Shown here: positions 39,573 to 47,290 of the stretch, one piece after another
Position numbering within the stretch: the stretch's first letter is position 1
Layout: each line of letters starts with the position of its first letter
Assembly: GCA_002239025.1 (NCBI GenBank)
Contig: MPNM01000010.1
Span: forward strand, 55,096 to 119,095
Length of the DNA stretch: 64,000 nt
Direction: 5' to 3'
Source of the DNA: Chloroflexi bacterium bin125
GTDB lineage: Bacteria; Chloroflexota; Dehalococcoidia; Bin125
Program-made: the position numbers and the translations under genes
The notes under the pieces: model-generated
Databases searched by the model: none
What the model was told of the DNA's origin: nothing
The model's input: only the letters and a program-made list of their open reading frames with translations

Positions 39573-39622
39573 AGGATTCCTATACTCGCGACACGTCATT
39601 GGGATTCGACAGGGAGGTTGTC

Positions 39623-39913
39623 ATGCCGGAACGACGCAAGCTGGATGATTCCGAGATTAGCGGTCGGCTGTCCGAGATTGCGGGCTGGTCCTACGAGGAC
39701 GGCTCGCTAACGCGGGACTTCCAGTTCGACAACTTCGTGTCGGCCTTTGGATTTATGTCGTCCGTCGCTCTGCTTGCCGAGAAGATGGATCACCATCCGA
39801 ACTGGTCGAACGTCTACAACAGCGTCTCAGTCGCGCTCAACACCCACGACGCCGGCGGCGTCACCGACTTCGACTTCGTCCTCGCGGGTCAGATCAACGA
39901 GGTTGCCGGTTAG
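39623..39913 (+). CDS. 4a-hydroxytetrahydrobiopterin dehydratase (pterin-4a-carbinolamine dehydratase)
   Basis: A 96-residue protein with the family motif D-H-H-P-N-W followed by Y-N-S-V-S-V-A-L-N-T-H-D-A-G-G-V-T. It would recycle oxidised pterin cofactor, but no aromatic amino-acid hydroxylase is nearby; homologues also occur without one. ATG 39623 follows GGGAGG by a normal spacing. Its 3' end overlaps the convergent threonine-dehydratase gene by four bases. Confidence 0.9.
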   Translation: MPERRKLDDSEISGRLSEIAGWSYEDGSLTRDFQFDNFVSAFGFMSSVALLAEKMDHHPNWSNVYNSVSVALNTHDAGGVTDFDFVLAGQINEVAG

Positions 39914-40884
39914 TCGGCTAGCCACTTCAGCAACTGATCCCGCGTCGCATTGGCGCCGCTAACCACAATCACGACCTGCTTGCCGGCGATTCGGTCCCGC
40001 TCCTGATCGGCTGCAGCGACGCCGACAGCGCCCGCCGGCTCGGACATGATGTGCTGTAGATCCCAGAGTTGACGCAGACCCGCGAGTATCTGCTCATCGT
40101 CGACCAGGATGAAATCGTTGAGTCCGGCGCGGAGAATGCCAAGCGGCAGGTCAAAGACGACGCCGGTGGCAATGCCCTCAGCGAGCGTCTGATTGGGACG
40201 CGTCTCCATCTTGCCCGAACGCCAAGCGTCGTGCACCGCCGGCGACAATGATGATTGTGCCGCCCAGATACCGGCTGGATGCCCAAGTCCGTCTCGGACG
40301 GTGACCCAGCCAGAGGCGCCGGTGCCACCGCCGAGTGGGACAATCACCAGGTCGGTGTCCGGCTGTTGCGTCTCCAGCACTTCCAGGGCGGCTGTGGCGA
40401 CACCGGCGATCAAGGTGGGTTGGTTGACCGGTTCCACGTAGAGCGCGCCTCGCTCATGTGCATACTCCGCCGCGGCAAGGAAGCACTCGTCGACCCGTTC
40501 GCCGACAAGCTCCACTCGTCCTCCGAAGCGCTCGATCGCCGCAATCTTGTCGGGATTGGCGTCGGTCGGCATGAAGACTGTGGCCGACGTTCCGGCACTG
40601 GCTGCGCCATAGGCGATCGATTGACCGTGATTGCCGGTCGAGGCGGTCACGAGTCCCCGCTTACGAACATCAGCGTCGAGCTGAGAGGCGAGATAGATGC
40701 CCCCCCGAACCTTGAAGGCCGATGTGGGCGTTGCCGCCTCCAGCTTGATCGAGACGTGCGCGTCAAGATGTTCCGAGAGACCGGGACTGTGAATCAACGG
40801 GGTCGGCAGAGTGATTTCACGCTTGATGATCTCATACGCGCGGCGGACTTCCTCCAGCGTCGGAGGCGCCAATCCGCCGCTCAC
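39910..40884 (-). CDS. Threonine/serine dehydratase-like PLP enzyme
   Basis: A 324-residue fold-type II PLP enzyme. The PLP Lys is Lys58 (T-S-A-F-K-V-R-G-G), with S-T-G-N-H-G-Q and the glycine-rich phosphate loop P-L-G-G-G-T-G-A-S. There is no C-terminal ACT domain, so it is the catabolic, unregulated type. Substrate may be threonine, serine or another hydroxy-amino acid. The GTG start overlaps the DinB stop by four bases (GTGA). Confidence 0.85.
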   Translation of the reverse strand: MSGGLAPPTLEEVRRAYEIIKREITLPTPLIHSPGLSEHLDAHVSIKLEAATPTSAFKVRGGIYLASQLDADVRKRGLVTASTGNHGQSIAYGAASAGTSATVFMPTDANPDKIAAIERFGGRVELVGERVDECFLAAAEYAHERGALYVEPVNQPTLIAGVATAALEVLETQQPDTDLVIVPLGGGTGASGWVTVRDGLGHPAGIWAAQSSLSPAVHDAWRSGKMETRPNQTLAEGIATGVVFDLPLGILRAGLNDFILVDDEQILAGLRQLWDLQHIMSEPAGAVGVAAADQERDRIAGKQVVIVVSGANATRDQLLKWLAD

Positions 40885-41423
40885 GAGCGGTACTTCGCGA
40901 TCTGCTCGGGCTGACGTTCGGCGATCGTCTCGGCGGAACGGAAGTAGATGTCGGGCGGATCCCAGCCATTCAGACCGGCATACGTGTCAATCTGCGAGCG
41001 ATGGTGGATGTCGTGCTCCATCATCATCAGCAGTAGTCGCCAGCCGCTTAGCGTCGCGCCGGGTGTGTCGATCATCTCGATCTGCCGGGTCAACCCCTCA
41101 GGTCCAACTTCAGTCACCAGTCGACTGAACTCCTCGAAACTGGCATCGAGCGCCGGACCCCAGAGTTCGGGATGAGAGACATCGGGTGGCTCGGGCGATA
41201 TCCAACCCTCGCGCCGATATGCGCTGGCGAAGTACAGCCGCGAACCGCACATGTGCCCGATCAACTTGTTGATCGACCACGCCCCTTCCCCCTCTAACGT
41301 GGCACCTTCACCGCCGATGGGAGCCCAACCGTCCGCCTCGGGAGGCAGCGCATTCACGTCCCGGACGGCGCGTCCGTTGACGGAGCGGAAGTAGCGGAGG
41401 AAGCCATCGATATCGGTAAACAT
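40881..41423 (-). CDS. DinB-family protein
   Basis: A 180-residue DinB-like four-helix protein. The conserved last helix reads M-E-H-D-I-H-H-R-S-Q-I-D, with probable metal-binding His. It is translationally coupled to the downstream threonine-dehydratase-like gene and is not closely similar to the DinB protein at 24977. Function unknown. Confidence 0.83.
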   Translation of the reverse strand: MFTDIDGFLRYFRSVNGRAVRDVNALPPEADGWAPIGGEGATLEGEGAWSINKLIGHMCGSRLYFASAYRREGWISPEPPDVSHPELWGPALDASFEEFSRLVTEVGPEGLTRQIEMIDTPGATLSGWRLLLMMMEHDIHHRSQIDTYAGLNGWDPPDIYFRSAETIAERQPEQIAKYRS

Positions 41424-41443
41424 GCGAACGCCAATCGTTGCGA

Positions 41444-42160
41444 TTACTCGACCATGTCGAGCGTAGGCTGTTGCTCAATCTGCAAGAGAGTCGGATCATC
41501 GTTTCGCACTGCGTTGACCCGAGATGAAACGGGAACCGTTATGAACGAATCATCGGGCGGCAAGTCCAACAAGGACAGGACGGCATCGGACTCGAGATTG
41601 CCCCGATCGAGCCAGGCTTCGGCTCTGTCAATCGGCATCACCACAGGCATCCGCGCATGGATGTTGGCCAATGCCTCGGTCGCATCGGTGGTCAAGATCG
41701 TGAAGGTTGTGGCCGGTCGATCCAGCTCGGGATGCCAGATGTCGTACAGGCCGGCGAACACGAACGGTTCACGATCCTCGCGATGAATCCAATGCGGCTG
41801 ACGATTGCCCTTCGGCCCGCTCCACTCGTACCAGCCGTCGGCCGGGACCAGACAGCGCTGACGTTTTAACGGTCGGGCATAGGCGCGAGACGTCGCGACC
41901 GTCTCCGAGCGCGCATTGATCTGACGCGCCGCACGCTTGGCGTCCTTGGCCCAGAAGTTGACCAGTCCCCAGCGCGCCGGTTGTGCGGCGAATTCCTCGC
42001 CATCGGCCAGGATGATCGGATGAAGCTGCGTCGGGGCGATATTGAATCGCGGCTTGAACGGCGGCTTGAATGGCGGATCGCCGAACAGCTTCACGTTCAG
42101 CCGCTTGACCGCTTCAATGAACTCCAGCGAGTCAACGGTGAGGGTGAAACGTCCGCACAT
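41444..42160 (-). CDS. SRAP-domain protein (YedK/HMCES-type abasic-site protector)
   Basis: A 238-residue SRAP protein starting M-C-G-R-F-T; after Met removal the Cys becomes the N-terminal nucleophile that crosslinks to abasic sites in single-stranded DNA. N-I-A-P-T-Q, R-C-L-V-P-A-D-G-W-Y-E-W and I-H-A-R-M-P (catalytic His) are present. The start at 42160 is fixed by the requirement for Cys2, against an in-frame start at 42229. Confidence 0.95.
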   Translation of the reverse strand: MCGRFTLTVDSLEFIEAVKRLNVKLFGDPPFKPPFKPRFNIAPTQLHPIILADGEEFAAQPARWGLVNFWAKDAKRAARQINARSETVATSRAYARPLKRQRCLVPADGWYEWSGPKGNRQPHWIHREDREPFVFAGLYDIWHPELDRPATTFTILTTDATEALANIHARMPVVMPIDRAEAWLDRGNLESDAVLSLLDLPPDDSFITVPVSSRVNAVRNDDPTLLQIEQQPTLDMVE

Positions 42161-42271
42161 GAGGTCAGTGTAGGCAGGTGTGGCTTTAGCATTGAGTGCA
42201 TCCATAAGTTCCATGAGTCTCGCAATCAATGCGACACCGCACGTCCAGCAGCTTGAAGAAAGGCACCCTCG

Positions 42272-43087
42272 ATGTCAGACAACAATGGTGAGCCAACGGT
42301 CATTCTGGATAAGCGCGACGACGGCGTCGCCCTGATCACCCTGAACCGACCCGAGCGCTTGAACGCCTTCGGCGACGACCTGCTCGACAGGCTGTCCGAG
42401 GCGCTGATCGACTGTGAAGACGATCCCGAGGTCCGCTGCGTTGCGGTCACCGGCGCAGGACGCGGATTCTCGGCCGGCGCCGACATCAACAACATGGGCC
42501 GACGCTCCGACGCGCCTCCTCCTGGACCAGGCGTGGTCAACCGCCGCAGCCATCGCAGCCAACAGCAGACCTCGGGCATGCTGCACCAGATGGGTACACC
42601 GACCGTGTCCCTGGTCAACGGTCCGGCCGCCGGCGGTGGCCTGGGACTCTGTCTGGCGACCGATTTCCGCATCGCCTCCGACCGCGCCCGCTTTGTCACC
42701 GCGTTCCGCAACATCGGTGTGTCCGGCGACTACGGCGTCGCCTGGTTCTTGAACCAGATGGTTGGCATCACTCGCGCTCGTGAGCTCCTGATCCTCGACC
42801 GTCGCATCAACGCGGATGAGGCAGAATCGCTCGGCATCGTGACAAAAGTCGTGCCGCACGACGAGCTGTTGACCGAGGGACTGGCGTTCTGCCGCGAAAT
42901 CGCGCAGGGTCCAACCGCAGTGCTGTCGATGATGAAGTGGACGCTCAACTACGCGGCCACATCGAGCCTGAGTGATTCGCTCTACCAGGAGGGCTCGCAC
43001 GTCATGCTGTCCTTCTCAGGCGAGGACAACAAGGAAGCCGCTCGCGCGTTCCTCGAGAAGCGCCCGCCGAACTTCGTCGGCCGATAG
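42272..43087 (+). CDS. Crotonase-family protein (enoyl-CoA hydratase/isomerase-like)
   Basis: A 271-residue crotonase-fold protein. As in the gene at 5546, the two hydratase Glu positions are not Glu (G-G-G-L-G and F-V-T-A-F), while Asp153 in S-G-D-Y-G sits at the isomerase-type Asp position. Isomerisation of an unsaturated acyl-CoA is a reasonable guess. An AAAGG site precedes the ATG. Its 3' end faces the terminator of an opposite-strand RNA. Confidence 0.83.
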   Translation: MSDNNGEPTVILDKRDDGVALITLNRPERLNAFGDDLLDRLSEALIDCEDDPEVRCVAVTGAGRGFSAGADINNMGRRSDAPPPGPGVVNRRSHRSQQQTSGMLHQMGTPTVSLVNGPAAGGGLGLCLATDFRIASDRARFVTAFRNIGVSGDYGVAWFLNQMVGITRARELLILDRRINADEAESLGIVTKVVPHDELLTEGLAFCREIAQGPTAVLSMMKWTLNYAATSSLSDSLYQEGSHVMLSFSGEDNKEAARAFLEKRPPNFVGR

Positions 43088-43124
43088 GCCACGCGTTCAT
43101 CCCGGCGAAGGACTGATCGACCAG

Positions 43125-43156
43125 AAAAACCGAACCCCCGGACGCGTGTCCGGGGG
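43125..43156 (-). terminator. Rho-independent terminator of the riboswitch transcript
   Basis: On the minus strand, a perfect 9-bp stem (CCCCCGGAC / GTCCGGGGG) with loop ACGC is followed by TTCGG and a run of five Ts. On the plus strand there is no T run, so it terminates the minus-strand RNA coming from the c-di-AMP riboswitch. Confidence 0.88.
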
Positions 43157-43351
43157 TCGGCCAGGAAGCGGGGCCGGGCGAGCGAGAAACCCGTGCCCCT
43201 GAGTACGCCGGGCGGTCGCTCCCGGCGGGACTCTCACGTTTCGCGGCCGATCGCTCACTGGCAAAGCCTGTAGCGGGGCGAACCGTTGGAGCCGTGTTCA
43301 AGACACGGGTTCTTGATTCGCGCATTGGAGCGACAAGCGCTCCTGCGCAGA
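43157..43351 (-). ncRNA. Structured, apparently non-coding region between riboswitch and terminator
   Basis: About 195 bases on the minus strand between aptamer and terminator. It has hairpins at 43327-43343 (GGAGCG/CGCTCC) and 43292-43308 (CCGTGT/ACACGG) and further GC-rich self-complementary stretches. The only open frame starting here runs through the terminator and into antisense of the crotonase gene, so I see no gene. It may be an expression platform, a small RNA, or the remains of a lost regulated gene. Confidence 0.5.
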
Positions 43352-43482
43352 TCTCCCTCGGTCGCCTACGGGGTTAGCTGACGGGTTCGGCGCGAAGGAG
43401 TGCGCCGTGCAAGACTCGAATCTCGAATCCTGCATTCACCCCAAGTGTTGGGTCCCCCGTTCCCTGCGTCGTCTTGCGATGT
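43352..43482 (-). promoter_or_regulatory. c-di-AMP riboswitch (ydaO/yuaA class)
   Basis: Reading the minus strand 5' to 3', the conserved blocks of the ydaO aptamer appear in order: a P1 5' strand (TCGC near 43480), GGGGGACCCA...TTGGGGTGAAT, a variable hairpin (GGCGCACTCCTTCGCGCC), then GCCGAACCCGTCAGCTAACC and CGTAGGCGACCGAGGGAGA closing P1. This class binds cyclic di-AMP and usually turns off cell-wall hydrolase, potassium or osmolyte genes when c-di-AMP is high. No such gene follows on this strand. Confidence 0.9.
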
Positions 43483-43697
43483 TGCAGGGATTCGGCCCGG
43501 ATATTCAGTTGTGGTCCCCAGCGTACTCACTCAGGAACGGTTTTGCCAATGCCACTAGCAGAGATAACACTGCGTTGACATGCGTGAGCTGGAATGATGC
43601 GGCTTACCGCCGTTTTCCTGATCATCTTGAGAAGGAGGCCGAAAGCCACCTACAGCACGTCTGCGTTCCCCGCATCCCTTCGCAGAGACTGTTGCGC

Positions 43698-43735
43698 GAT
43701 TCCCCTTTTCCCAGCAAGGGGGGAAAAGGGGAATC
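43698..43735. repeat. 15-bp perfect inverted repeat
   Basis: Arms GATTCCCCTTTTCCC and GGGAAAAGGGGAATC, separated by eight bases, make a strong hairpin. It lies between the 65-residue gene and the riboswitch and could terminate the small-gene operon on the minus strand. Confidence 0.75.
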
Positions 43736-43763
43736 GCTGAAACCGTCTGGGGAGCTCGAGACC

Positions 43764-43961
43764 TCAGGGCTTGCAGCCCATGGCCAGCATTTCCTTGCGC
43801 AGATCGTTGATCTGGTCGTAAATCCGGCGCAACTCCGGATTCGGACGGCCCAGTGGGCCCTCGCCCGGCTGCGGGGGCAGTTTGCCCGGCATGTCGTCGG
43901 TGAGCTTGTTCAGCCTCGCGCGCTCGGCGCGCATCTCTTCACAACGTGCTTCGTCGGCCAT
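43764..43961 (-). CDS. Small helical protein (65 residues)
   Basis: A 65-residue, charged, probably helical protein with a Pro-rich middle (K-L-P-P-Q-P-G-E-G-P) and a C-terminal helix I-Y-D-Q-I-N-D-L-R-K-E-M. An AGGAGA site eight bases before the ATG supports expression. It follows the 93-residue gene by 11 bases. No family recognised. Confidence 0.6.
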   Translation of the reverse strand: MADEARCEEMRAERARLNKLTDDMPGKLPPQPGEGPLGRPNPELRRIYDQINDLRKEMLAMGCKP

Positions 43962-43972
43962 CGGTGGCTCTC

Positions 43973-44254
43973 CTACTCGCTTCGTGCTCGATGCGCTTCG
44001 TCCAGCGCTTCCGCCTCGACTCGGGACAATGCTACGCGCGAGGCCAGCTCCAGTCCCAGATCAGACGCCTCGCGCGCGATGCGAAACAGCGACAGGTCGT
44101 CCGGCGTCTCGATCGTCAAAGACAAACCGCCGTCGACTTGCAGCACCTGGATCAGCTGGCCGCCTGTCCGCTGCACGAGCTCCTCAAATGTCGCAAGTGT
44201 TTCAGCGAGCGGCTGTGCGGCGTCCCATCGAGCTTCAGACTGATAGAGCGGCAT
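43973..44254 (-). CDS. Small hypothetical protein (93 residues)
   Basis: A 93-residue protein beginning M-P-L-Y-Q-S-E-A-R-W, with a strand-like L-I-Q-V-L-Q-V-D-G-G-L-S-L-T-I-E-T segment between helices. The pattern suggests a ferredoxin-like alpha/beta fold similar in size to GYD or DUF4242 proteins, but I cannot assign it. It lies directly upstream of the 65-residue gene and divergent from the dehydrogenase at 44311. Confidence 0.58.
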   Translation of the reverse strand: MPLYQSEARWDAAQPLAETLATFEELVQRTGGQLIQVLQVDGGLSLTIETPDDLSLFRIAREASDLGLELASRVALSRVEAEALDEAHRARSE

Positions 44255-44310
44255 GGGTCGTATCGTAGTCGCAATCGTCAGTTGAGCACCTGCAAGCGAG
44301 GGAGGCGGCG

Positions 44311-45198
44311 ATGGAGCGCATCGGATTTATCGGACTGGGAATCATGGGCGTGCCAATGGTGGCCAATCTGATCAAGGGCGGCTTCTTGCCAACCGTTTGG
44401 AACCGCTCACAGCCCGGCATCGCCGCCTGCACCGCGTTGGGCGCGTCTGCAGGCGCTTCGCCGCAGGCTGTGGCTGAGGCTTCAGACATCCTGATCACTA
44501 TCGTGACCGACTCGCCCGACGTCGAGTCCGTTCTCATCGATCGAGAGGACGCAGCGATTCATGGTCTGGCCTCTGGTTCCGTGGTGATCGATATGTCGAC
44601 CATCTCGCCCGCCGTCACACGCGACGTGGCATCGCAACTCGCTGAGAGAGGCGTGTCAATGCTCGACGCGCCAGTATCAGGCGGCGACACCGGCGCAAAG
44701 GCAGGCACGCTCTCGATCATGGTCGGCGGCGATGAGGATGTCCTCGAACGATGCCGGCCCGTGCTTGAGGCGATGGGCTCCACAATCACGCATTGCGGAC
44801 CGACCGGCGCCGGTCAGACTGTCAAGCTCTGCAATCAGGTTGCGATCGCCGGTGCGCTGCTCGGAGTCTGCGAGGCCTTGTCGCTGGCCGACAAGTCGGG
44901 CGTCGACCAGGAGCGCATGCTGGCCGCCATCTCGGCCGGCGCGGCGGGGAGCTGGCAGCTCACGAACCTGGGACCAAAGATCGCCGTTGAAGACTACGCG
45001 CCGGGCTTCATGGTCAAGCTGATGCAGAAAGACTTACGCCTGGCCCTCGAAGCTGGCGGAGATGTCCTCCAGCCGCTGCCAAACACATCCCTGGTCCAAC
45101 AGCTCTACTACCAGCTGCAGAGCTCAGGACTTGGCGACGAGGGCACGCAGGCGCTCGCAAGAGTGGTGTCGGGGCTTGGCCGCGGAATCACAGAGTAG
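44311..45198 (+). CDS. NAD(P)-dependent beta-hydroxyacid dehydrogenase (3-hydroxyisobutyrate dehydrogenase-like)
   Basis: A 295-residue beta-hydroxyacid dehydrogenase: N-terminal G-F-I-G-L-G-I-M-G nucleotide loop, substrate motif D-A-P-V-S-G-G (119-125) and catalytic Lys172 in G-Q-T-V-K-L-C-N-Q. It probably oxidises 3-hydroxyisobutyrate or reduces tartronate semialdehyde. GGGAGG precedes the start. No valine-pathway partner is adjacent. Confidence 0.92.
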   Translation: MERIGFIGLGIMGVPMVANLIKGGFLPTVWNRSQPGIAACTALGASAGASPQAVAEASDILITIVTDSPDVESVLIDREDAAIHGLASGSVVIDMSTISPAVTRDVASQLAERGVSMLDAPVSGGDTGAKAGTLSIMVGGDEDVLERCRPVLEAMGSTITHCGPTGAGQTVKLCNQVAIAGALLGVCEALSLADKSGVDQERMLAAISAGAAGSWQLTNLGPKIAVEDYAPGFMVKLMQKDLRLALEAGGDVLQPLPNTSLVQQLYYQLQSSGLGDEGTQALARVVSGLGRGITE

Positions 45199-45265
45199 GA
45201 GTTTGCTGCAAACACGGAGATCCCATCTCCCCGTTGCGGAGACCGATGCGCAACCTCCGATTCCG

Positions 45266-45395
45266 CTCTCCCCCCCTTGCGGGGGGAGATGTCACGGAGT
45301 GACAGAGGGGGGCGGTCGGTGAGTAGCAGTTAGAAGCTGCGGACAGGACCCCCCTCTGCCTTCGGCATCTCCCCCGCAAGGGGGGAGAAGGGGAG
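45266..45395. repeat. Pair of inverted C/G-rich palindromic repeats
   Basis: Copy one (about 45266-45313) reads CTCTCCCCCCTTGCGGGGGGAGATGTCACGGAGTGACAGAGG in part. Copy two (about 45348-45395) is the same element inverted (CCTCTGCC..CGGCATCTCCCCCGCAAGGGGGGAG). Relatives lie at 20631 and 28284. They fill the gap between the convergent dehydrogenase and cyclic-nucleotide-binding genes. Confidence 0.8.
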
Positions 45396-45408
45396 TGTCA
45401 AGACGCCC

Positions 45409-45849
45409 TTAGTGTGCGTGCATCTCGCCGATCGTCTCGTCGGCGTGGGCGAGGCGCTCTGCGACGTGCTGGAGCATCGCCCAGAGGACCGGCACGGTGG
45501 CGTCTTCCTCGAACGTGTTGCGCAGGATCGTCAGGCACTCGGTGTCTTCCTTGGCAATGACCGTCGCCGATCGCGGCCGGCCGAGCAGTAGCGCCATCTC
45601 GCCGAAGAAATCGCCTTCGCCGAACGTGGCCAGATGCTGCTGCTCATCGGTGCCGTAGTGCTGCAACACATCCACCGAACCGGTCCGAATGATGTGCAAC
45701 GTGGTGCCGAGCTCGCCTTCGCGGTCGATCACGTGTCCCGCCTTGAAGTCCTGGATCTGGACCCAACCGGCGAGGTGGTGCAGCTCCTCGCGGTCGACGT
45801 GCGAGAACAGCGACGTGTTGGCGAGCATGTCTTCAATAGAAACCGGCAT
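45409..45849 (-). CDS. Cyclic nucleotide-binding domain protein
   Basis: A 146-residue protein made of a single cNMP-binding beta-roll. The phosphate-binding cassette F-F-G-E-M-A-L-L-L-G-R-P-R-S-A-T is intact, including the Glu and Arg that contact the ligand. There is no DNA-binding or catalytic domain, so it would act by binding a partner protein. Confidence 0.88.
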   Translation of the reverse strand: MPVSIEDMLANTSLFSHVDREELHHLAGWVQIQDFKAGHVIDREGELGTTLHIIRTGSVDVLQHYGTDEQQHLATFGEGDFFGEMALLLGRPRSATVIAKEDTECLTILRNTFEEDATVPVLWAMLQHVAERLAHADETIGEMHAH

Positions 45850-46000
45850 TCTGAGCCTCCGAAGCTGTTCTTCAGCGCACTCGGCGCTGATCTATCTGGT
45901 CTTCAGATGCAAGATATCGCCATGAGTCGAGAAATGCAGGCAGAAACCGCCGATCGCGCCACGGGTTGTGACAAATGTTGCGAACGGAACGGCGTGCCGT

Positions 46001-47290
46001 TTACGCCAGATCGTCGCGGAAGTCCGGATGTGCGATTTCGCGCAGCGCTTCCGCCCGCGCAGACAGCGTTCGCCCCGACAGTTCGGCCTGTCCAAATTCG
46101 GTGACAATGCGGTCGGCGAGCGTGCGAGGAGTCGTCACCACCGAGTCGGCGTCTAGCCGCCTGACAATCCTGGAGACCTTGCCTCGCGCTGCCGTAGAAG
46201 GCATCGCGACTACAGAAATGCCGCCATTGAGTATGGCGCCCGTAGCAAAGTCAGGCTGACCGCCCGGCCCGGAAATCTGTCGGCTGCCCAACGACTCCGC
46301 GTTGATCGTGCCATCAAGCGCCACCTGAACCGCCGAGTTGATCCCAACAAAGTTGTGCTGCTGTGCCAGAATCTCAAGCGAATGCGTGTAGCCGGCGGGC
46401 GCCATGCAGACGGCAGGATTGCGGTCGATCCAGTGGAAGAACTCTGCGCTGCCTGCGGCCTCAGTCGTGATAATCAGCTCCGACGCCGTCGCTTTCTGAG
46501 AACCCGTCAACGCTCCACTCTCGACCAACCCCATGACGCCATCCGAGATGAGACCGGAATGGACCCCCAGATCTCGCCGCTCGCCGAGCATCCCCATGAT
46601 CGCCTCGGGCACTCCGCCGATGCCAAACTGCAACGTCGCGCCGTCGGTCACGAGCTCTGCCACCGAGGCGGCAATCTCACGCTCCACCGCTCCTGGTTCA
46701 CCACGCCTCAACTCGATCACGTCGCTTTCCAGCGGAACCAACCAATCGATCTCTTCACGCCGAAGCTCTGCCGCGCCAAAGGTGTAGGGCAGATTGGGAT
46801 TGACCTGGGCGATCACCAGCGGTGCGGTCCGAACCACGTCGACAATCCCGCCAACCGATGTCCCCAGCGAGTACAGGCCCTCGGGACCGGGCTCCGACAC
46901 CTGGATCAGAATCGCATCGGCCGGCAACGGACCGTCAGGCCTGAACAGCGTCGGCACCTGCGCATACGTCGCCGGGATGTGCTCAAGCGCACCAGCCGCC
47001 TCGACATCGCGCAACGGTCCGCTGGTCTGATAGGTCGAAAATCGAAACGGCTCGTGAGGATGGTCCAACGGCGGCACATGAGTAAACAGATTGCCCGTCG
47101 CCAGTTCGATGTCAGTCCAACCAGCGCGAATCTCATCAAGGGCATGCAACAACCCGACCGGAGTCGCCGACATCGGAGGAACAACTACACGCGAACCATC
47201 GGGAATCTGGCGCAGCGCCTGCTCCGCGCTCCCCTCATGAGTACCACGCGGTGCCGATCGCGGCGGCAGATAGTCATCGAAGTCGATCAT
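46001..47290 (-). CDS. Acetyl-CoA hydrolase/4-hydroxybutyrate CoA-transferase homologue with altered active site
   Basis: A 429-residue protein clearly of the acetyl-CoA hydrolase/transferase family (G-I-G-G-V-P-E-A-I, G-I-N-S-A-V-Q-V-A-L-D-G, Q-I-S-G-P-G-G-Q-P-D-F). In 4-hydroxybutyrate CoA-transferase the catalytic Glu lies in D-L-G-I-H-S-E-M-I-S-D-G; here the same stretch reads D-L-G-V-H-S-G-L-I-S-D-G, so the Glu is Gly246. Transfer through a glutamyl-CoA intermediate looks impossible. The start overlaps the stop of the 379-residue gene (ATGA, 47287-47290). Confidence 0.82.
   Translation of the reverse strand: MIDFDDYLPPRSAPRGTHEGSAEQALRQIPDGSRVVVPPMSATPVGLLHALDEIRAGWTDIELATGNLFTHVPPLDHPHEPFRFSTYQTSGPLRDVEAAGALEHIPATYAQVPTLFRPDGPLPADAILIQVSEPGPEGLYSLGTSVGGIVDVVRTAPLVIAQVNPNLPYTFGAAELRREEIDWLVPLESDVIELRRGEPGAVEREIAASVAELVTDGATLQFGIGGVPEAIMGMLGERRDLGVHSGLISDGVMGLVESGALTGSQKATASELIITTEAAGSAEFFHWIDRNPAVCMAPAGYTHSLEILAQQHNFVGINSAVQVALDGTINAESLGSRQISGPGGQPDFATGAILNGGISVVAMPSTAARGKVSRIVRRLDADSVVTTPRTLADRIVTEFGQAELSGRTLSARAEALREIAHPDFRDDLA

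Noticed and set aside
43002..43325. 107-residue minus-strand frame downstream of the riboswitch
   Set aside because: It reads through the intrinsic terminator and into antisense of the crotonase gene, with no ribosome site and no family pattern.
43157..43351. Possible second aptamer (GEMM- or cobalamin-like) beside the c-di-AMP riboswitch
   Set aside because: A GGCAAAGCC piece on the plus strand recalls GEMM, but the other conserved blocks are missing.
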